From Ostrinia nubilalis (lineage: Eukaryota > Arthropoda > Insecta > Lepidoptera > Crambidae): DNA of 64,000 nucleotides. Both the position numbers and the translations under genes were made by a program. The stretch spans positions 2,356,001 to 2,420,000 of the forward strand of contig NC_087092.1 of assembly GCF_963855985.1 (NCBI RefSeq), in the 5' to 3' direction. Shown one piece after another: positions 1 to 9,164 of the stretch. The notes beneath the pieces are model-generated. The model was not told the origin of the DNA, ran no database searches, and saw only the letters and a program-made list of their open reading frames with translations. Numbering within the stretch: position 1 is the stretch's first letter; the number at the start of each line of letters is the position of its first letter.

Positions 1-593
1 GGATTGTATCGGTCGTTTGTTCGATTCGAAATTCAAAACGAGCAATTTCGATCGCTTTCTAGTACTTCAGCACGATGTTTTTATTTTTTTGTTTTGTTGC
101 GGCCAGTATTTTGTTATCTTTATTCAATTTGTGATTCTAGACTTTTTGGAATGTGGTCAAATCGCACAGATAATGTGCAAATTGTACAATTTTTTTTTGT
201 TCACAACAAGGAAGCTCTTGGCCTGCATCTCACCTGATGGAAAGTGATGATTTTATCTTTAGCACAGTGCAGCTTTTTCAATTTTTTATTACAACTTTAT
301 TTACATTGATGAATTTATCACCGTTTTCTTGTAGTTACAATGTGTCAAACGGCAATATATTTTACGACCTTACCCTAAGGGACCACCGTTACCGTTAAGT
401 GGTACAGATCAAATAATAAATTTAAACCAAGTACCCGAAACTGACATAAATTAAAAAGTTGTAAAACGCATACGGCACGTGGAAGTGGCCTGCTGACCCG
501 TTTCCAATGTCACACGGTCTAAGGCGAAAGTGTGGGAGATATAGAAACAAAGGTACAAAAATAGAGATTTCGTTAGGCTTATCTATAGCTAGA
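1..593. other. No recognisable feature
   Basis: AT-rich sequence with short chance reading frames on both strands. I see no motif, repeat boundary or coding signal I can support. Confidence 0.5.
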
Positions 594-734
594 AAGGGAA
601 AGGTCACTGATTGACTGACTGACTCACACACTCAACACGAAATCTCAGAACTCAAATTTTGCTCACTAGAACGGATATTACGAAACTCCATTCCTAAGGG
701 GGTAAAACGTATCCACTCGTACGAAGACCGCTAG
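594..734 (+). mobile_element. Degenerate Helitron-like fragment, 3' end
   Basis: It has a short GACTGACT tandem stretch, a run GGGGGTAAAACG, then ACGAAGACCGCTAG followed by T. The same blocks occur, inverted, in the element at 42051-42240. The 3' CTAG followed by T fits a Helitron end; the 5' end is not clear and the terminal hairpin is eroded. Confidence 0.5.
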
Positions 735-1153
735 TTTTAAATAAAGTCCAAAATTTGTTTCAAGACTATGATTGGTTGAAATAAAATAAATTCGTTTGAA
801 CTTTGTATCTTTGAGGTTTTCTATTTAGGGATAAGTATCGGTCAGTCATACTTCGCAAAAAATGTGCATTACTTGTATCAAATGTGTCTGATTCCATTGT
901 TTTTCCTCAAAGCATATATGTTTTAGTGACAATCCACTTGTTTACATCACAAACGTCCTCATTCTGTTACGTTTTCCTGGAGTGAGCTAGTCTTCAATGT
1001 GCGGTCGTGGTTTAATCGTAAGGTCTATCTAAAATATTTGGAATCAATCAAATACTAAAACCCTTTCATAATGGAAAAAAATACAGCATTTTGTGACTAA
1101 AATGATGATGATGATGATGAAAAACGTTTTTCATTTTGTTGTCTTAAGACAAT
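735..1153. other. Unannotated interval with an (ATG)n microsatellite
   Basis: The only notable item is a six-unit ATG microsatellite at about 1102-1119. Such trinucleotide runs sit next to RTE 3' ends elsewhere in the window, but no RTE sequence is visible here. Confidence 0.45.
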
Positions 1154-1609
1154 TTAACTGTAAGACACGGAACTATTCCCACCTCTGGTTCCTACCACTG
1201 CAACTCCTGTGTAGCCAGGATGTACAGCTTGACCGCCAACAACCCAACCAGTGAAGGTCATGTTTGTCCCGGGGGAAAGTTAAACTGTCATTGGACCCGC
1301 AACGAAATTAATCAGACTCCGAAGAACATAGGAGGAGTTCAAAGTTAAGGTTCGACTTCCCTCCAGTGCGAAGTGGTTAAGACAGTGCGCACGCGCACCC
1401 ATCACCCTAAATACAGTTTCATTGGGTGATTTACAGCAAACAACAACTTTGCGCTTGAGATCTGTATGTCCGCGTTGCGCAACGTGGACCGGCCTATAAA
1501 TAGTGCAGGTGAATTCGTTTGCATAGGTCTGCGACTTTGCGAATCGGTAAAAGCATCGATTCATCGATATTCTTATGGCAAATAATAGTAATGCATATAA
1601 ACATGCCAT
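1154..1609 (-). pseudogene. Decayed coding-like frame, unrecognised family, one in-frame stop
   Basis: On the minus strand a frame runs from 1609 down to a TAA at 1280-1282 (109 codons). It continues in the same frame for another 41 codons to a TAA at 1154-1156. The downstream part reads like real protein: it contains PGTNMTFTGWVVGG and PGYTGVAVVGTRGGNSS, rich in Gly, Val and Thr. The upstream part contains HFALEGSRTLTLNSSYV. A shorter, more damaged relative lies at 25308-25484 in the same orientation, so this is a repeated family. I cannot name the protein. It may be a multigene-family exon or a coding piece of a retroelement. The Met at 1609 need not be the true start. Seen: the open frame and the paralogue. 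Inferred: pseudogene status. Confidence 0.45.
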
Positions 1610-2438
1610 CGTGTAAGTGCTTAAAATAGAGTTAAAGAAATAATTAAACTACTTATTTGAGACTTCATTCAAATAAACAATTATGTATTTGGAAAAAAAA
1701 AGCTTATCGAAACTTAAATGAAAAAAAAAGAAACTAATTATTTATTGAAAAATAAAAAGTGTCCTCACTTTTTTTACTTTTTTCCTTGTTGGTTATATTT
1801 CCTCGCTGGATAGCAATGCTAGGAAGGGAAGGCATTTTCTCTACATAGTACAGACTCATAAAAATGTTTCAGCAAAAATTACCACTATGCAAATAAAAAT
1901 GAAAATATCGACTGTCGATAAACCAATTCAACTTCTGCTTCCTTACATCATCGTAGCTAGAAGCGAATCTGTTTCGGCGTGCGCGTATAAACATCGTAAA
2001 TAGCGAAGTGCATGTCTGATCAAACGCCGGGCTCGCAAATAAAGTCGAGTAAAAATGTCAAAACACAACACTAGGTATTAGTATTTTTTTAATGTGTATC
2101 GAAGATGTAGGCAAAGGAATATATTTTTGGATGTTTTTCATCTGTGCCCGTGCAATGGCAACGTCGTCGTAAATATTTTTTATTTTGCGATTGGAATTTT
2201 TGCTGCTGCATTTTGAATTTAAATAAAAGCAATTATACTAGCCAAACTACAGCGTTAGAAAAACGGTCACTTTCTGATAATTCTACGGCTGTTTAAGGAA
2301 TATTATGCAGGAGTCTTAAAGAAACATTGTTCAAGTGGGTAATGCAATGGCAAATATGTATTGCATTTCGAAAATAAGGAATTGAGATAATAGATACATA
2401 TTTATAACTTCAATAAATTAGTTACTAAGTACATAATG
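1610..2438. other. Unannotated AT-rich interval
   Basis: There are poly(A) runs near 1690-1760 and ordinary AT-rich sequence. No coding frame or clear repeat boundary was seen. Confidence 0.4.
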
Positions 2439-2520
2439 ACGGCAGGTCAAGCTAAATACTGTGTAGCTTCTTGTGTTGTGATAAGTGTTGTTTTGCAATA
2501 AAAATTAAATAGTTTGGTTT
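2439..2520 (-). repeat. MITE, 'cagcacatcaa' family, degraded copy
   Basis: It contains GGCAGGTCAAGCTAAATACT followed by TTGTTTTGCAATAAAAAT, the core layout of a short TIR family also seen near 21176, 23284, 26640, 33024, 40250, 56440, 59946 and 62630. The terminal AGCACATCAA is degraded. Confidence 0.4.
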
Positions 2521-3990
2521 TAAAAGCAACACAATGCGTCATACGATTGTTTGAAAGCGAGTTAGTCGTGAATATTCAGTAATGCGCATTTACAATAATT
2601 AATGTGACACTGAACATCACGCCACCGTGACGTCACAATCGGGGAATATACTGCGACATAGATTTATTGATATTTGTTTATAATTGATTGACCTTTAAGT
2701 ACGTCATTACTAGGCGATAATGTAATGTAAGTTTCCGTTGATTCAGGAGAGTGGATTATGGAATACTTCTACACTTGTTATAAAATTAAAAATCAATTAT
2801 TATTAAACACACAAACTAAAGCATAGTCATCAACTCTATCCAAAAATCGTACCCTGTGACACTTGAGTTATTAAAACTTGGAATAAAACTACTTTTTATC
2901 TCCATCGTTGTAAGATAAATGCGTCCGTGCTTATAAAGTGGCAATATTACTGGTAGTATTTTCATATTCTCGCTAAATTGTAAAATAACAATAACTAGGA
3001 ACAAATAGAGCACGACTATACCTCTAGAAGTATAGTCGTGCTGCTTTTCACTTCAACACATTTTTCTCTCGTCATAAAAATGTAAGGAAAACTGCGGGTA
3101 AACATAACAACGATAATATTTTGTTTAATCAAATTAATTTAATTTGTTTAATCAGTTAATTGAACCTGGTAGAGGTCAGTCTTATCAGTTGGTCATTCGG
3201 CCAACTGCCACGCATTCGTTGCAGGTGCTATCAAGTATCAAACTAGGTACGATAACGTATAATAACAATGTCAAGATGCGACGTGTCAAGTACAAAACAC
3301 GTCACATTGTGATGGTTCTGGTACACTTGCGCGAAAATGTGCCCGTGCGCGCAAATGGCTTTTTGCGCATGTTACTTCGCGCAAAGTTCTTTAGCATTGG
3401 GACATCTTAATTCGAGTTTGAGTCTGCTTAGATTTTTTGCGAAAAAGTTTATGTATGTTACTGTCTGTTATTATTTTGTTTGTTTTTTGAGTATTTTAAA
3501 ATATCATAAGTACAAAAATAGATGATTGCGTGTTGCACGCACTGATAAAGCCTTGTTTATATTATTGCACTTGTTTGTTTTTCTGAGACGATTCCATTTA
3601 TCATTCGGTTAATACAATATCATACAACGAAGTAATGTAGAGCACATTTTTGTGTAGAAAACATAGCTACATTTATTTAATTATCTACACTTAGACAGAA
3701 GACAATAAATTGACTATTATTTCATGTCAGAACGTTCGCGTTCTTACAATATTCGTCTTAGTTAATTATTTCTAAGAGGTATGAAGTGAAGTAATTTGGT
3801 ACACAATCTATTATTTACAAGACAAATCCAATTATTTTTCCATTTACACGCACTTCAACGTATGAAAGTTATTTGATTTATTGTTTGTATCAACGATAGC
3901 GTATACGATAAATATTGAGGCATTCTAATACTTTTATACGTATTATTTAGTAAAAAAAAAATGGTAGATACTCTGACGAATTGGCGACTA
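2521..3990. other. Unannotated interval
   Basis: Mostly AT-rich DNA. A hairpin at 3009-3042 is listed separately. At 3330-3390 the word GCGCAAA or its near variants recurs several times in a GC-richer patch of unknown meaning. Confidence 0.4.
3009..3042. repeat. Perfect 12-bp inverted repeat, 10-base loop
   Basis: The arms are AGCACGACTATA and TATAGTCGTGCT; the loop is CCTCTAGAAG. It may be the remains of a foldback element or a cruciform-capable site; no function is implied. Confidence 0.7.
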
Positions 3991-4209
3991 TCCTACTAAT
4001 ATTATAAATGCGAAAGTTTGGATGTCATGATGTCTGGATGTTTGGATGTCTGGATGTTTGTTACTCTTTCACGCAAAAACTACTGAACGGATTTTGTTGA
4101 AACTTTACAGTATTACTGTTTATAACACAGATTAACATATAGGCTATAATTTATGACGATCTGTGACATACTAAATTTCACGCGGGTGAAACCGCGGGCA
4201 AAAGCTAGT
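3991..4209 (+). mobile_element. Non-autonomous Helitron (TCCTACTAATATTATAAATG type)
   Basis: It begins TCCTACTAATATTATAAATG after a host A (3990) and ends GCAAAAGCTAG before a host T (4210), the A^T insertion expected for Helitrons. The 3' part has GCGGGTGAAACCGCGGGC, a short hairpin just before the end. There is no coding frame. Near-identical relatives are at 15944, 22972 and (inverted) 52008. Confidence 0.8.
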
Positions 4210-4249
4210 ACTTAATGAAGAACTAACTAGGTTATTTTCTTGACTCTCC

Positions 4250-4398
4250 ACTTTGAGCACCCATACAAATAGCACCTGCGCTAATAGCACCTAGCCTATT
4301 CCACTTAGTAGAGCATCTATCGATATTTTGGACAGGTGCTAGTACAAGTGGAGTAGGCCAGGTGCTATTAGCGCAGGTGCTATTGGTGCTCAAAGTAG
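4250..4398. mobile_element. Foldback MITE
   Basis: The two arms read inward from ACTTTGAGCACC at each end. They share blocks such as TAGCACCTGCGCTAATAGCA and CCTACTCCACTT, with a centre of about 25-30 bases containing ATCGATATTTTGG. The left arm has a few extra bases. The target duplication is unclear. Confidence 0.65.
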
Positions 4399-4741
4399 AA
4401 TACGTTATTTTCCTTGTAAGTTCAAAGCATGCCTATTGCCTTCTCAAACCGGCGTTGAACACCTTATTTTACAATTAATTAAATCTAAACTCACGAGTCA
4501 CGACCGATTCATTAAGCATTAAAGTAGGCAATCAATGAAATTAGTTTACAGGGTCACTGGATCAAAGCAAACTATAAAAAACCCATGCATTATGTATAAG
4601 CAACTTATCATAATACTTAAAGAATGGTGAAACGTATAAAACATAATAGAAGCGAATACAGTAGTGTCAGGTCACGCTATATCAAAACCTTTGGTGAACA
4701 GCCCCCCCTCGATGTCGATTGCAAATGTCAAATAGTATAAG
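4399..4741. other. Unannotated interval
   Basis: No coding frame or repeat boundary seen. It ends at the MITE that hosts the copia insertion. Confidence 0.4.
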
Positions 4742-4912
4742 ACACTGATCCCTTATAGCCCCCTTGACAAGTAGCAAAACGTGACAGTTGTCATGTTGAA
4801 ATCAAATCATGGAGCGAAGTAACTACATGACATACAAAAAACGCCGGAGCCAAGGAATTTCTAAATTACAACTGTCAAGTTTTGCCACTTGTCTAGGAGC
4901 CAAAGGGATCAG
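4742..4912. mobile_element. Older TIR element split by the copia insertion
   Basis: The left end ACACTGATCCCTT and a following block GACAAGTAGCAAAAC...TGACAGTTGT are matched, inverted, by ACAACTGTCAAG...GCCACTTGTC and AAAGGGATCAG at 4866-4912. The inverted end resumes after the copia element, at 9157-9164 (ATCAGTGT). The original element was therefore about 175 bp, and the retrotransposon landed about 8 bases from its end. A diverged relative of one end may lie near 9305-9360. Confidence 0.6.
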
Positions 4913-5042
4913 TATTAAAACACAGTAATGGCGTGGCAACGACTGACTTTTATTCAAAATAGCTTTCCATATGAACAACCAGGTGGCGCTGGTGGTAATA
5001 GACAATACTTATTTTGTTACAGATTAAATAACTAAAATAACA
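4913..5042 (-). repeat. 3' LTR of the copia element
   Basis: 130 bp. In element orientation it begins TGTTATTTTAG and ends TTTTAATA. It carries an AATAAA polyadenylation-type signal and matches the LTR at 9027-9156 at 129 of 130 positions. It is unusually short for a copia LTR. Confidence 0.93.
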
Positions 5043-5051
5043 TCCTCCCAT
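5043..5051 (-). promoter_or_regulatory. Polypurine tract of the copia element
   Basis: On the minus strand it reads ATGGGAGGA directly upstream of the 3' LTR, the normal place for the plus-strand DNA primer in reverse transcription. Confidence 0.75.
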
Positions 5052-5081
5052 AACAAAATAATCATAAAATAGTTTTAAAAG

Positions 5082-8000
5082 TTAAACTTCTGATATGCCC
5101 ATTAACTTAAGAAATTTATAGTGCTTCTTGATACAAAGACTTTTTGTTAGTAAATCTGCTGGCATATCAGATGTTGGTACATATTGAACTTTTACCTTAT
5201 TGTTTGATACACATTCTCTTACAAAATGATGGCGGACATCAATATGTTTGGTACGCTTGTGATATAATGGATTTGCAGCTAATTTCAAAGAACTTTGGTT
5301 ATCACTATACAAACAAACAGGAATGCTGCTATCAAGTACACCCATCTCATTCATCAAATGTTTTAAATAAATAGCTTCTTTGCAAGCTTCGGACAGGGCC
5401 ATATATTCTGCCTCTGTACTTGATAACGCTACAGTTTTTTGTTTTCTAGACTCATAACTGACAACACATCCTGACAAAATGAAATTATAGCCGGTATATG
5501 ATCTCCTATCCAAATTACATGATGCCCAGTCAGAATCAACATAACCATGCAAATTGTTATTATTATTTTTCTTATATACTAAGCCATAATGTTTTGTCTT
5601 TTGTAAGTATCTTAACAACCTTTTCAGATGTTTCCAGTGTGTTTCATTATAACATGTGTTAAACTGACTCAAGAAGCTAACACTGTAAGAGATATCTGGT
5701 CTAGTGAGTACAGACAAATACATTAAACTCCCTATTAATTTCTGATAAGGAAGTGACTCATTACACTGTTCATTTAAACATTTTTCTAACTTTAGGTTTG
5801 CCTCCATGGGAGTATCTGAAGTTTTACACTGACTCATGTTAAATCTAGCCAAAATGTTATTTATAAATTGAGTTTGGTCTAGGGTAATACAATCATTCAT
5901 AACTTTTACATTCATACCGAGGCATTGTGATATTAGACCCAAATCTTTAATTTTAAATTCACATTCTAATACCTGTTTTAAATGTTTATAAGAATTTTCA
6001 CAGTTATAAAACACAAAAAAGTCGTCCACAAATAAAGCTACATAGACTTTTATATTATCATGACATTGTGTGAACAAACATGGTTCATAACTTGACTTTG
6101 AATAGCCTAGTTTTAATAAACATTCTTCCACTTTAGTGTACCAGGCTCTAGCAGATTGCTTCAAGCCATATATTGCCTTTTTCAATTTAAAAACTTTATT
6201 TTGACAATCATCAAAGCCAGAATTTTCAGGTACTTCTATATAAACACATTCATTTAAATTACCATTTAAAAATGCTGTAGGGACATCTAAGTGATTCATC
6301 TTCAAATCTAGTTGTGCAGATAAAGCGAATAATAGTCTTAAAGTAGAATACCTTAATACTGGTGAAAATGTTTCATTGAAGTCAACTCCTTCAATTTGAG
6401 TGAACCCTTTAGCAACAAGTCGCGCCCTGTATCGCACTTCACCATCACTATTGTATTTCTTTTTGAATACCCACTTGTTTTTCACCACTGTACCTACACT
6501 TGGTCTGTCCACTAACTCCCATGTGTCATTGTCACTGAATGATTTCATCTCCTCCTTCATGGCGGTCTTCCATTGCTCTCTTTCAGAGCAAGTCATGGCT
6601 TCATTCAGTGTGAGTTGTTCACCTGTATCCTCTTCAATGCACATGTTGGAGAATCCATAATAATTTGGCTTCTTCCGGATCCTTTTTTCTGGTAGAATGG
6701 TCACATTATTCTGAGCAATTACTTCCACATCAGATGCATTCAAAGATTCATGAAAATCATCTTCTGAGCTTGAGGTTTCACTTTGAACATATGATTCATC
6801 ATAATTATCTGTGGACTGCTCACTTTCATCATTTACAGCTGGTTCTGCCGGGGTATCAGTTACTGGCTTCTCTTGTATCACAACATCTACTGCATGATTG
6901 TCACTCTCGATGTTCTCCATTATTATTACATCTCTTGACACAGTTACCGCTCGGCTGACAGGATTGTACAAACGGTAACCCTTGACATTTTCAGAGTAGC
7001 CAACTAGATGCATCTTCTGAGCCTTCTTATCCCATTTTTTCCGTTGCTCTTTAGGAATGTGAACCATGACTGGGCTACCATACACTCTTACATGGCTTAG
7101 ATCTGGTTTACTGCCCGTCCACATCTCATATGGAGTAACACCTCGTTCAAGAGCAGCAACAGGCGATCTGTTCTTGAGATAGACTGCTGTATTGACAGCT
7201 TCTGCCCACAGTGACTTGTCAAATTTTGCATCAAACAAGAGACATCTTGCCTTTTCAACTATCGATCTGTTGTATCGCTCGCACAGCCCGTTTTGCTCTG
7301 GTGTGTAAGAGTTACTTTTCTGGTGCACTATGCCATTCTTCTTCAAAAAATCCTCCATTTCCTTAGAGCAGAACTCTCCACCATTATCAGATCTCAAGAC
7401 TTTGATTTTTGTGGACTGCTGGTTCTCTACAAGCTCTTTGAATTCTTTGAAGTACTTGTAAGTTTCATCCTTGGTCTTAAGGAAATAGACGAAACACATC
7501 CGGCTATAGTCATCCACGAACAAGAGAAAATATCTGGCCATACCGAGTGATTTATTCTCCATTGGCCCACACAAGACTGTATGAACCAATTCCAGCACAT
7601 TCTTGGTCTTGCTTGAACTGAGAGGGAAGGGCAGCCTTGCCTGTTTCCCCTCACAACACACAACGCAGGTTGATTTGCTGGCATCACTTTTGTCTTGGTA
7701 TGTTACACCTTGAACTGCTCCATGTTTCATCTTCTCAAGATCATTAGCATTTATATGCCCGAGTCGTCTATGCCAAGTTGTACAAGAAGCCCGGACTGCA
7801 GCTGCCAAAACTTGCTCAGACTTCACAATGTGTAACTTGTATACATTATTCACCAAACTTGCTTCACCGATACACTCATTTTGAGCATTGTATATGTAAC
7901 AACCACTTTTGTTGAAGTGTACCCTGTTACCCTTTTCAACAATTCTGCTCACTGACAACAAGTTCGTCGTTAAGTTAGGTACACACAACACATTGTTTAC

Positions 8001-8960
8001 TTCTATTTCATGCTCTTTGTTCTTGAGACACGTAGTTAGATGTGATGTTCCTGAGCATAGAACTTGTACACTTGTCTGGTTGGCCACTATAATTTCCTTA
8101 GTTTTCGGCTGGTACGAAATATCAGTTAGTAAACTTTTGTTTGACACCAAATGATTGCTAGCACCGGAATCTATGTACCAATCGTCAGTACTGAAATCTT
8201 GCGAAAGAAACACTGCACTAAAAGCATTTGTCGTCTTTGTTGTTTCCACAGAAGGACATTGATTTTTAAAATGCCCAACCTTCTTACATTTATAGCAGCG
8301 AATAACTTTTCGTGGTGCCGGTGTTTTGCTGTTGTTGACATTGACATTACTGACAGATGGCTGCGTTCCATTATTGCTATATGATTTCCCGCGCTTTTGA
8401 GCAATGAACGCGCTTTCTGACTTTGTCTCAAAATCTGCACTCATATCTAGCAATTTGGTTTTGATCGCGTCGGCACTGATTTTCATGCCCGAGTGTTCAA
8501 TTGCCATTATCATTGGGCTAAACTTTTCAGGAAGTCCGGCAAGCAGCAGGGAACCGATCCATTCATCATTTATCTCAATACCAGTACCTTTCAACTTCTG
8601 TGCGGTTTCTACAAGCTGGGACACGTAACTGGTCATGGAATCACAGGATTCTAAACGGATAGATATCAAACTCCTTAGTAGGCTGATCTTCCGCGTAAAG
8701 CCTGAATCATCGAAGAGAGATTTTAGCTTGTTCCATAAACCTCGTACCGTAGCTTCAGTTTTGATATGCGAATAGAGAGATGGATCTATTGTCATGATGA
8801 TTTTTGCTCTGGCTCTTTTATCTTCCAATTCAGGCAGGATGGTATCATCGTTCAAACTGACGCCTTCCAGGATCATGTAATTTTCTACAGCAAACGCCCA
8901 ATCATCGTAATTTTCACGTCCCTTTAATTTAGGTACGTTCACAGAATAACTTGCCGACAT
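5082..8960 (-). CDS. Copia Gag-Pol polyprotein, single frame, integrase active-site change
   Basis: 1292 residues from the chosen Met at 8960, which starts MSASYSVNVPKLKG, a typical copia Gag start. The frame is open 53 codons further upstream, to 9119, but that part lies in the LTR and primer site. In order: Gag; CCHC zinc knuckle C222-C235 (CYKCKKVGHFKNQC); protease DSG at 264-266; integrase HHCC zinc site (H397, H402, C432, C435); integrase core with D525 and E561 separated by 35 residues; reverse transcriptase with D892 and FVDD at 977-980; RNase H with D1142, E1183, D1220 and D1241. The first integrase catalytic residue, normally Asp in the H-T-D-x-C-G-P motif, is Val462 (codon GTC at 7577-7575). 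Gag and Pol are in one frame with no shift. The protein should form particles and copy RNA; integration is doubtful. Family assignment is secure; activity is inference. Confidence 0.95.
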   Translation of the reverse strand: MSASYSVNVPKLKGRENYDDWAFAVENYMILEGVSLNDDTILPELEDKRARAKIIMTIDPSLYSHIKTEATVRGLWNKLKSLFDDSGFTRKISLLRSLISIRLESCDSMTSYVSQLVETAQKLKGTGIEINDEWIGSLLLAGLPEKFSPMIMAIEHSGMKISADAIKTKLLDMSADFETKSESAFIAQKRGKSYSNNGTQPSVSNVNVNNSKTPAPRKVIRCYKCKKVGHFKNQCPSVETTKTTNAFSAVFLSQDFSTDDWYIDSGASNHLVSNKSLLTDISYQPKTKEIIVANQTSVQVLCSGTSHLTTCLKNKEHEIEVNNVLCVPNLTTNLLSVSRIVEKGNRVHFNKSGCYIYNAQNECIGEASLVNNVYKLHIVKSEQVLAAAVRASCTTWHRRLGHINANDLEKMKHGAVQGVTYQDKSDASKSTCVVCCEGKQARLPFPLSSSKTKNVLELVHTVLCGPMENKSLGMARYFLLFVDDYSRMCFVYFLKTKDETYKYFKEFKELVENQQSTKIKVLRSDNGGEFCSKEMEDFLKKNGIVHQKSNSYTPEQNGLCERYNRSIVEKARCLLFDAKFDKSLWAEAVNTAVYLKNRSPVAALERGVTPYEMWTGSKPDLSHVRVYGSPVMVHIPKEQRKKWDKKAQKMHLVGYSENVKGYRLYNPVSRAVTVSRDVIIMENIESDNHAVDVVIQEKPVTDTPAEPAVNDESEQSTDNYDESYVQSETSSSEDDFHESLNASDVEVIAQNNVTILPEKRIRKKPNYYGFSNMCIEEDTGEQLTLNEAMTCSEREQWKTAMKEEMKSFSDNDTWELVDRPSVGTVVKNKWVFKKKYNSDGEVRYRARLVAKGFTQIEGVDFNETFSPVLRYSTLRLLFALSAQLDLKMNHLDVPTAFLNGNLNECVYIEVPENSGFDDCQNKVFKLKKAIYGLKQSARAWYTKVEECLLKLGYSKSSYEPCLFTQCHDNIKVYVALFVDDFFVFYNCENSYKHLKQVLECEFKIKDLGLISQCLGMNVKVMNDCITLDQTQFINNILARFNMSQCKTSDTPMEANLKLEKCLNEQCNESLPYQKLIGSLMYLSVLTRPDISYSVSFLSQFNTCYNETHWKHLKRLLRYLQKTKHYGLVYKKNNNNNLHGYVDSDWASCNLDRRSYTGYNFILSGCVVSYESRKQKTVALSSTEAEYMALSEACKEAIYLKHLMNEMGVLDSSIPVCLYSDNQSSLKLAANPLYHKRTKHIDVRHHFVRECVSNNKVKVQYVPTSDMPADLLTKSLCIKKHYKFLKLMGISEV

Positions 8961-9012
8961 TTTAAACACTGATTTACTACTTATTTCACCGATAACTAAT
9001 TTATTTCTGTGT

Positions 9013-9026
9013 CTGGGCCCATAACC
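9013..9026 (-). promoter_or_regulatory. Primer-binding site for the tRNA-iMet anticodon region
   Basis: Directly beside the 5' LTR the minus strand reads GGTTATGGGCCCAG. This is complementary to the anticodon stem-loop of initiator tRNA-Met (CTGGGCCCATAACC), not to a tRNA 3' end. Drosophila copia is known to use such an internal, half-tRNA primer, so the same priming is inferred here. Confidence 0.85.
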
Positions 9027-9156
9027 TATTAAAACACAGTAATGGCGTGGCAACGACTGACTTTTATTCAAAATAGCTTTCCATGTGAACAACCAGGTGG
9101 CGCTGGTGGTAATAGACAATACTTATTTTGTTACAGATTAAATAACTAAAATAACA
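9027..9156 (-). repeat. 5' LTR of the copia element
   Basis: 130 bp, 129 identical to the 3' LTR. On the minus strand it holds AATAAA directly followed by AGTCAGTCGT; TCAGT (9060-9056) fits the arthropod initiator. A start there would put the LTR Met at 9119 outside the mRNA and supports the Gag start at 8960, about 66 bases past the LTR. Confidence 0.92.
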
Positions 9157-9164
9157 ATCAGTGT

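Larger units (their letters stand above)
4913..9156 (-). mobile_element. Ty1/copia-type LTR retrotransposon, full length, recent
   Basis: The element is 4244 bp, transcribed on the minus strand. It has two 130-bp LTRs, one base different (A at 4971, G at 9085), and a flanking 5-bp duplication ATCAG (4908-4912 and 9157-9161). It has a primer site next to the 5' LTR, a purine tract next to the 3' LTR, and a single uninterrupted gag-pol frame. The domain order protease, integrase, RT, RNase H defines the copia superfamily. Near-identical LTRs mean recent insertion. The main defect seen is a Val at the first integrase catalytic position, so it may move only with a helper integrase. Confidence 0.95.

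Noticed and set aside
1490..1620. TATAAATA box followed by ATGs and a GTAAGT donor on the plus strand, like a small first exon
   Set aside because: It overlaps the better-supported minus-strand decayed frame, and no second exon or coding continuation is visible.
8961..9119. Extended copia start at 9119 (MSITTSATWLF...)
   Set aside because: These codons lie in the LTR and primer site. The likely transcription start (TCAGT, 9060-9056) is downstream of that ATG, and MSASYSVNVP at 8960 is the usual copia Gag start.
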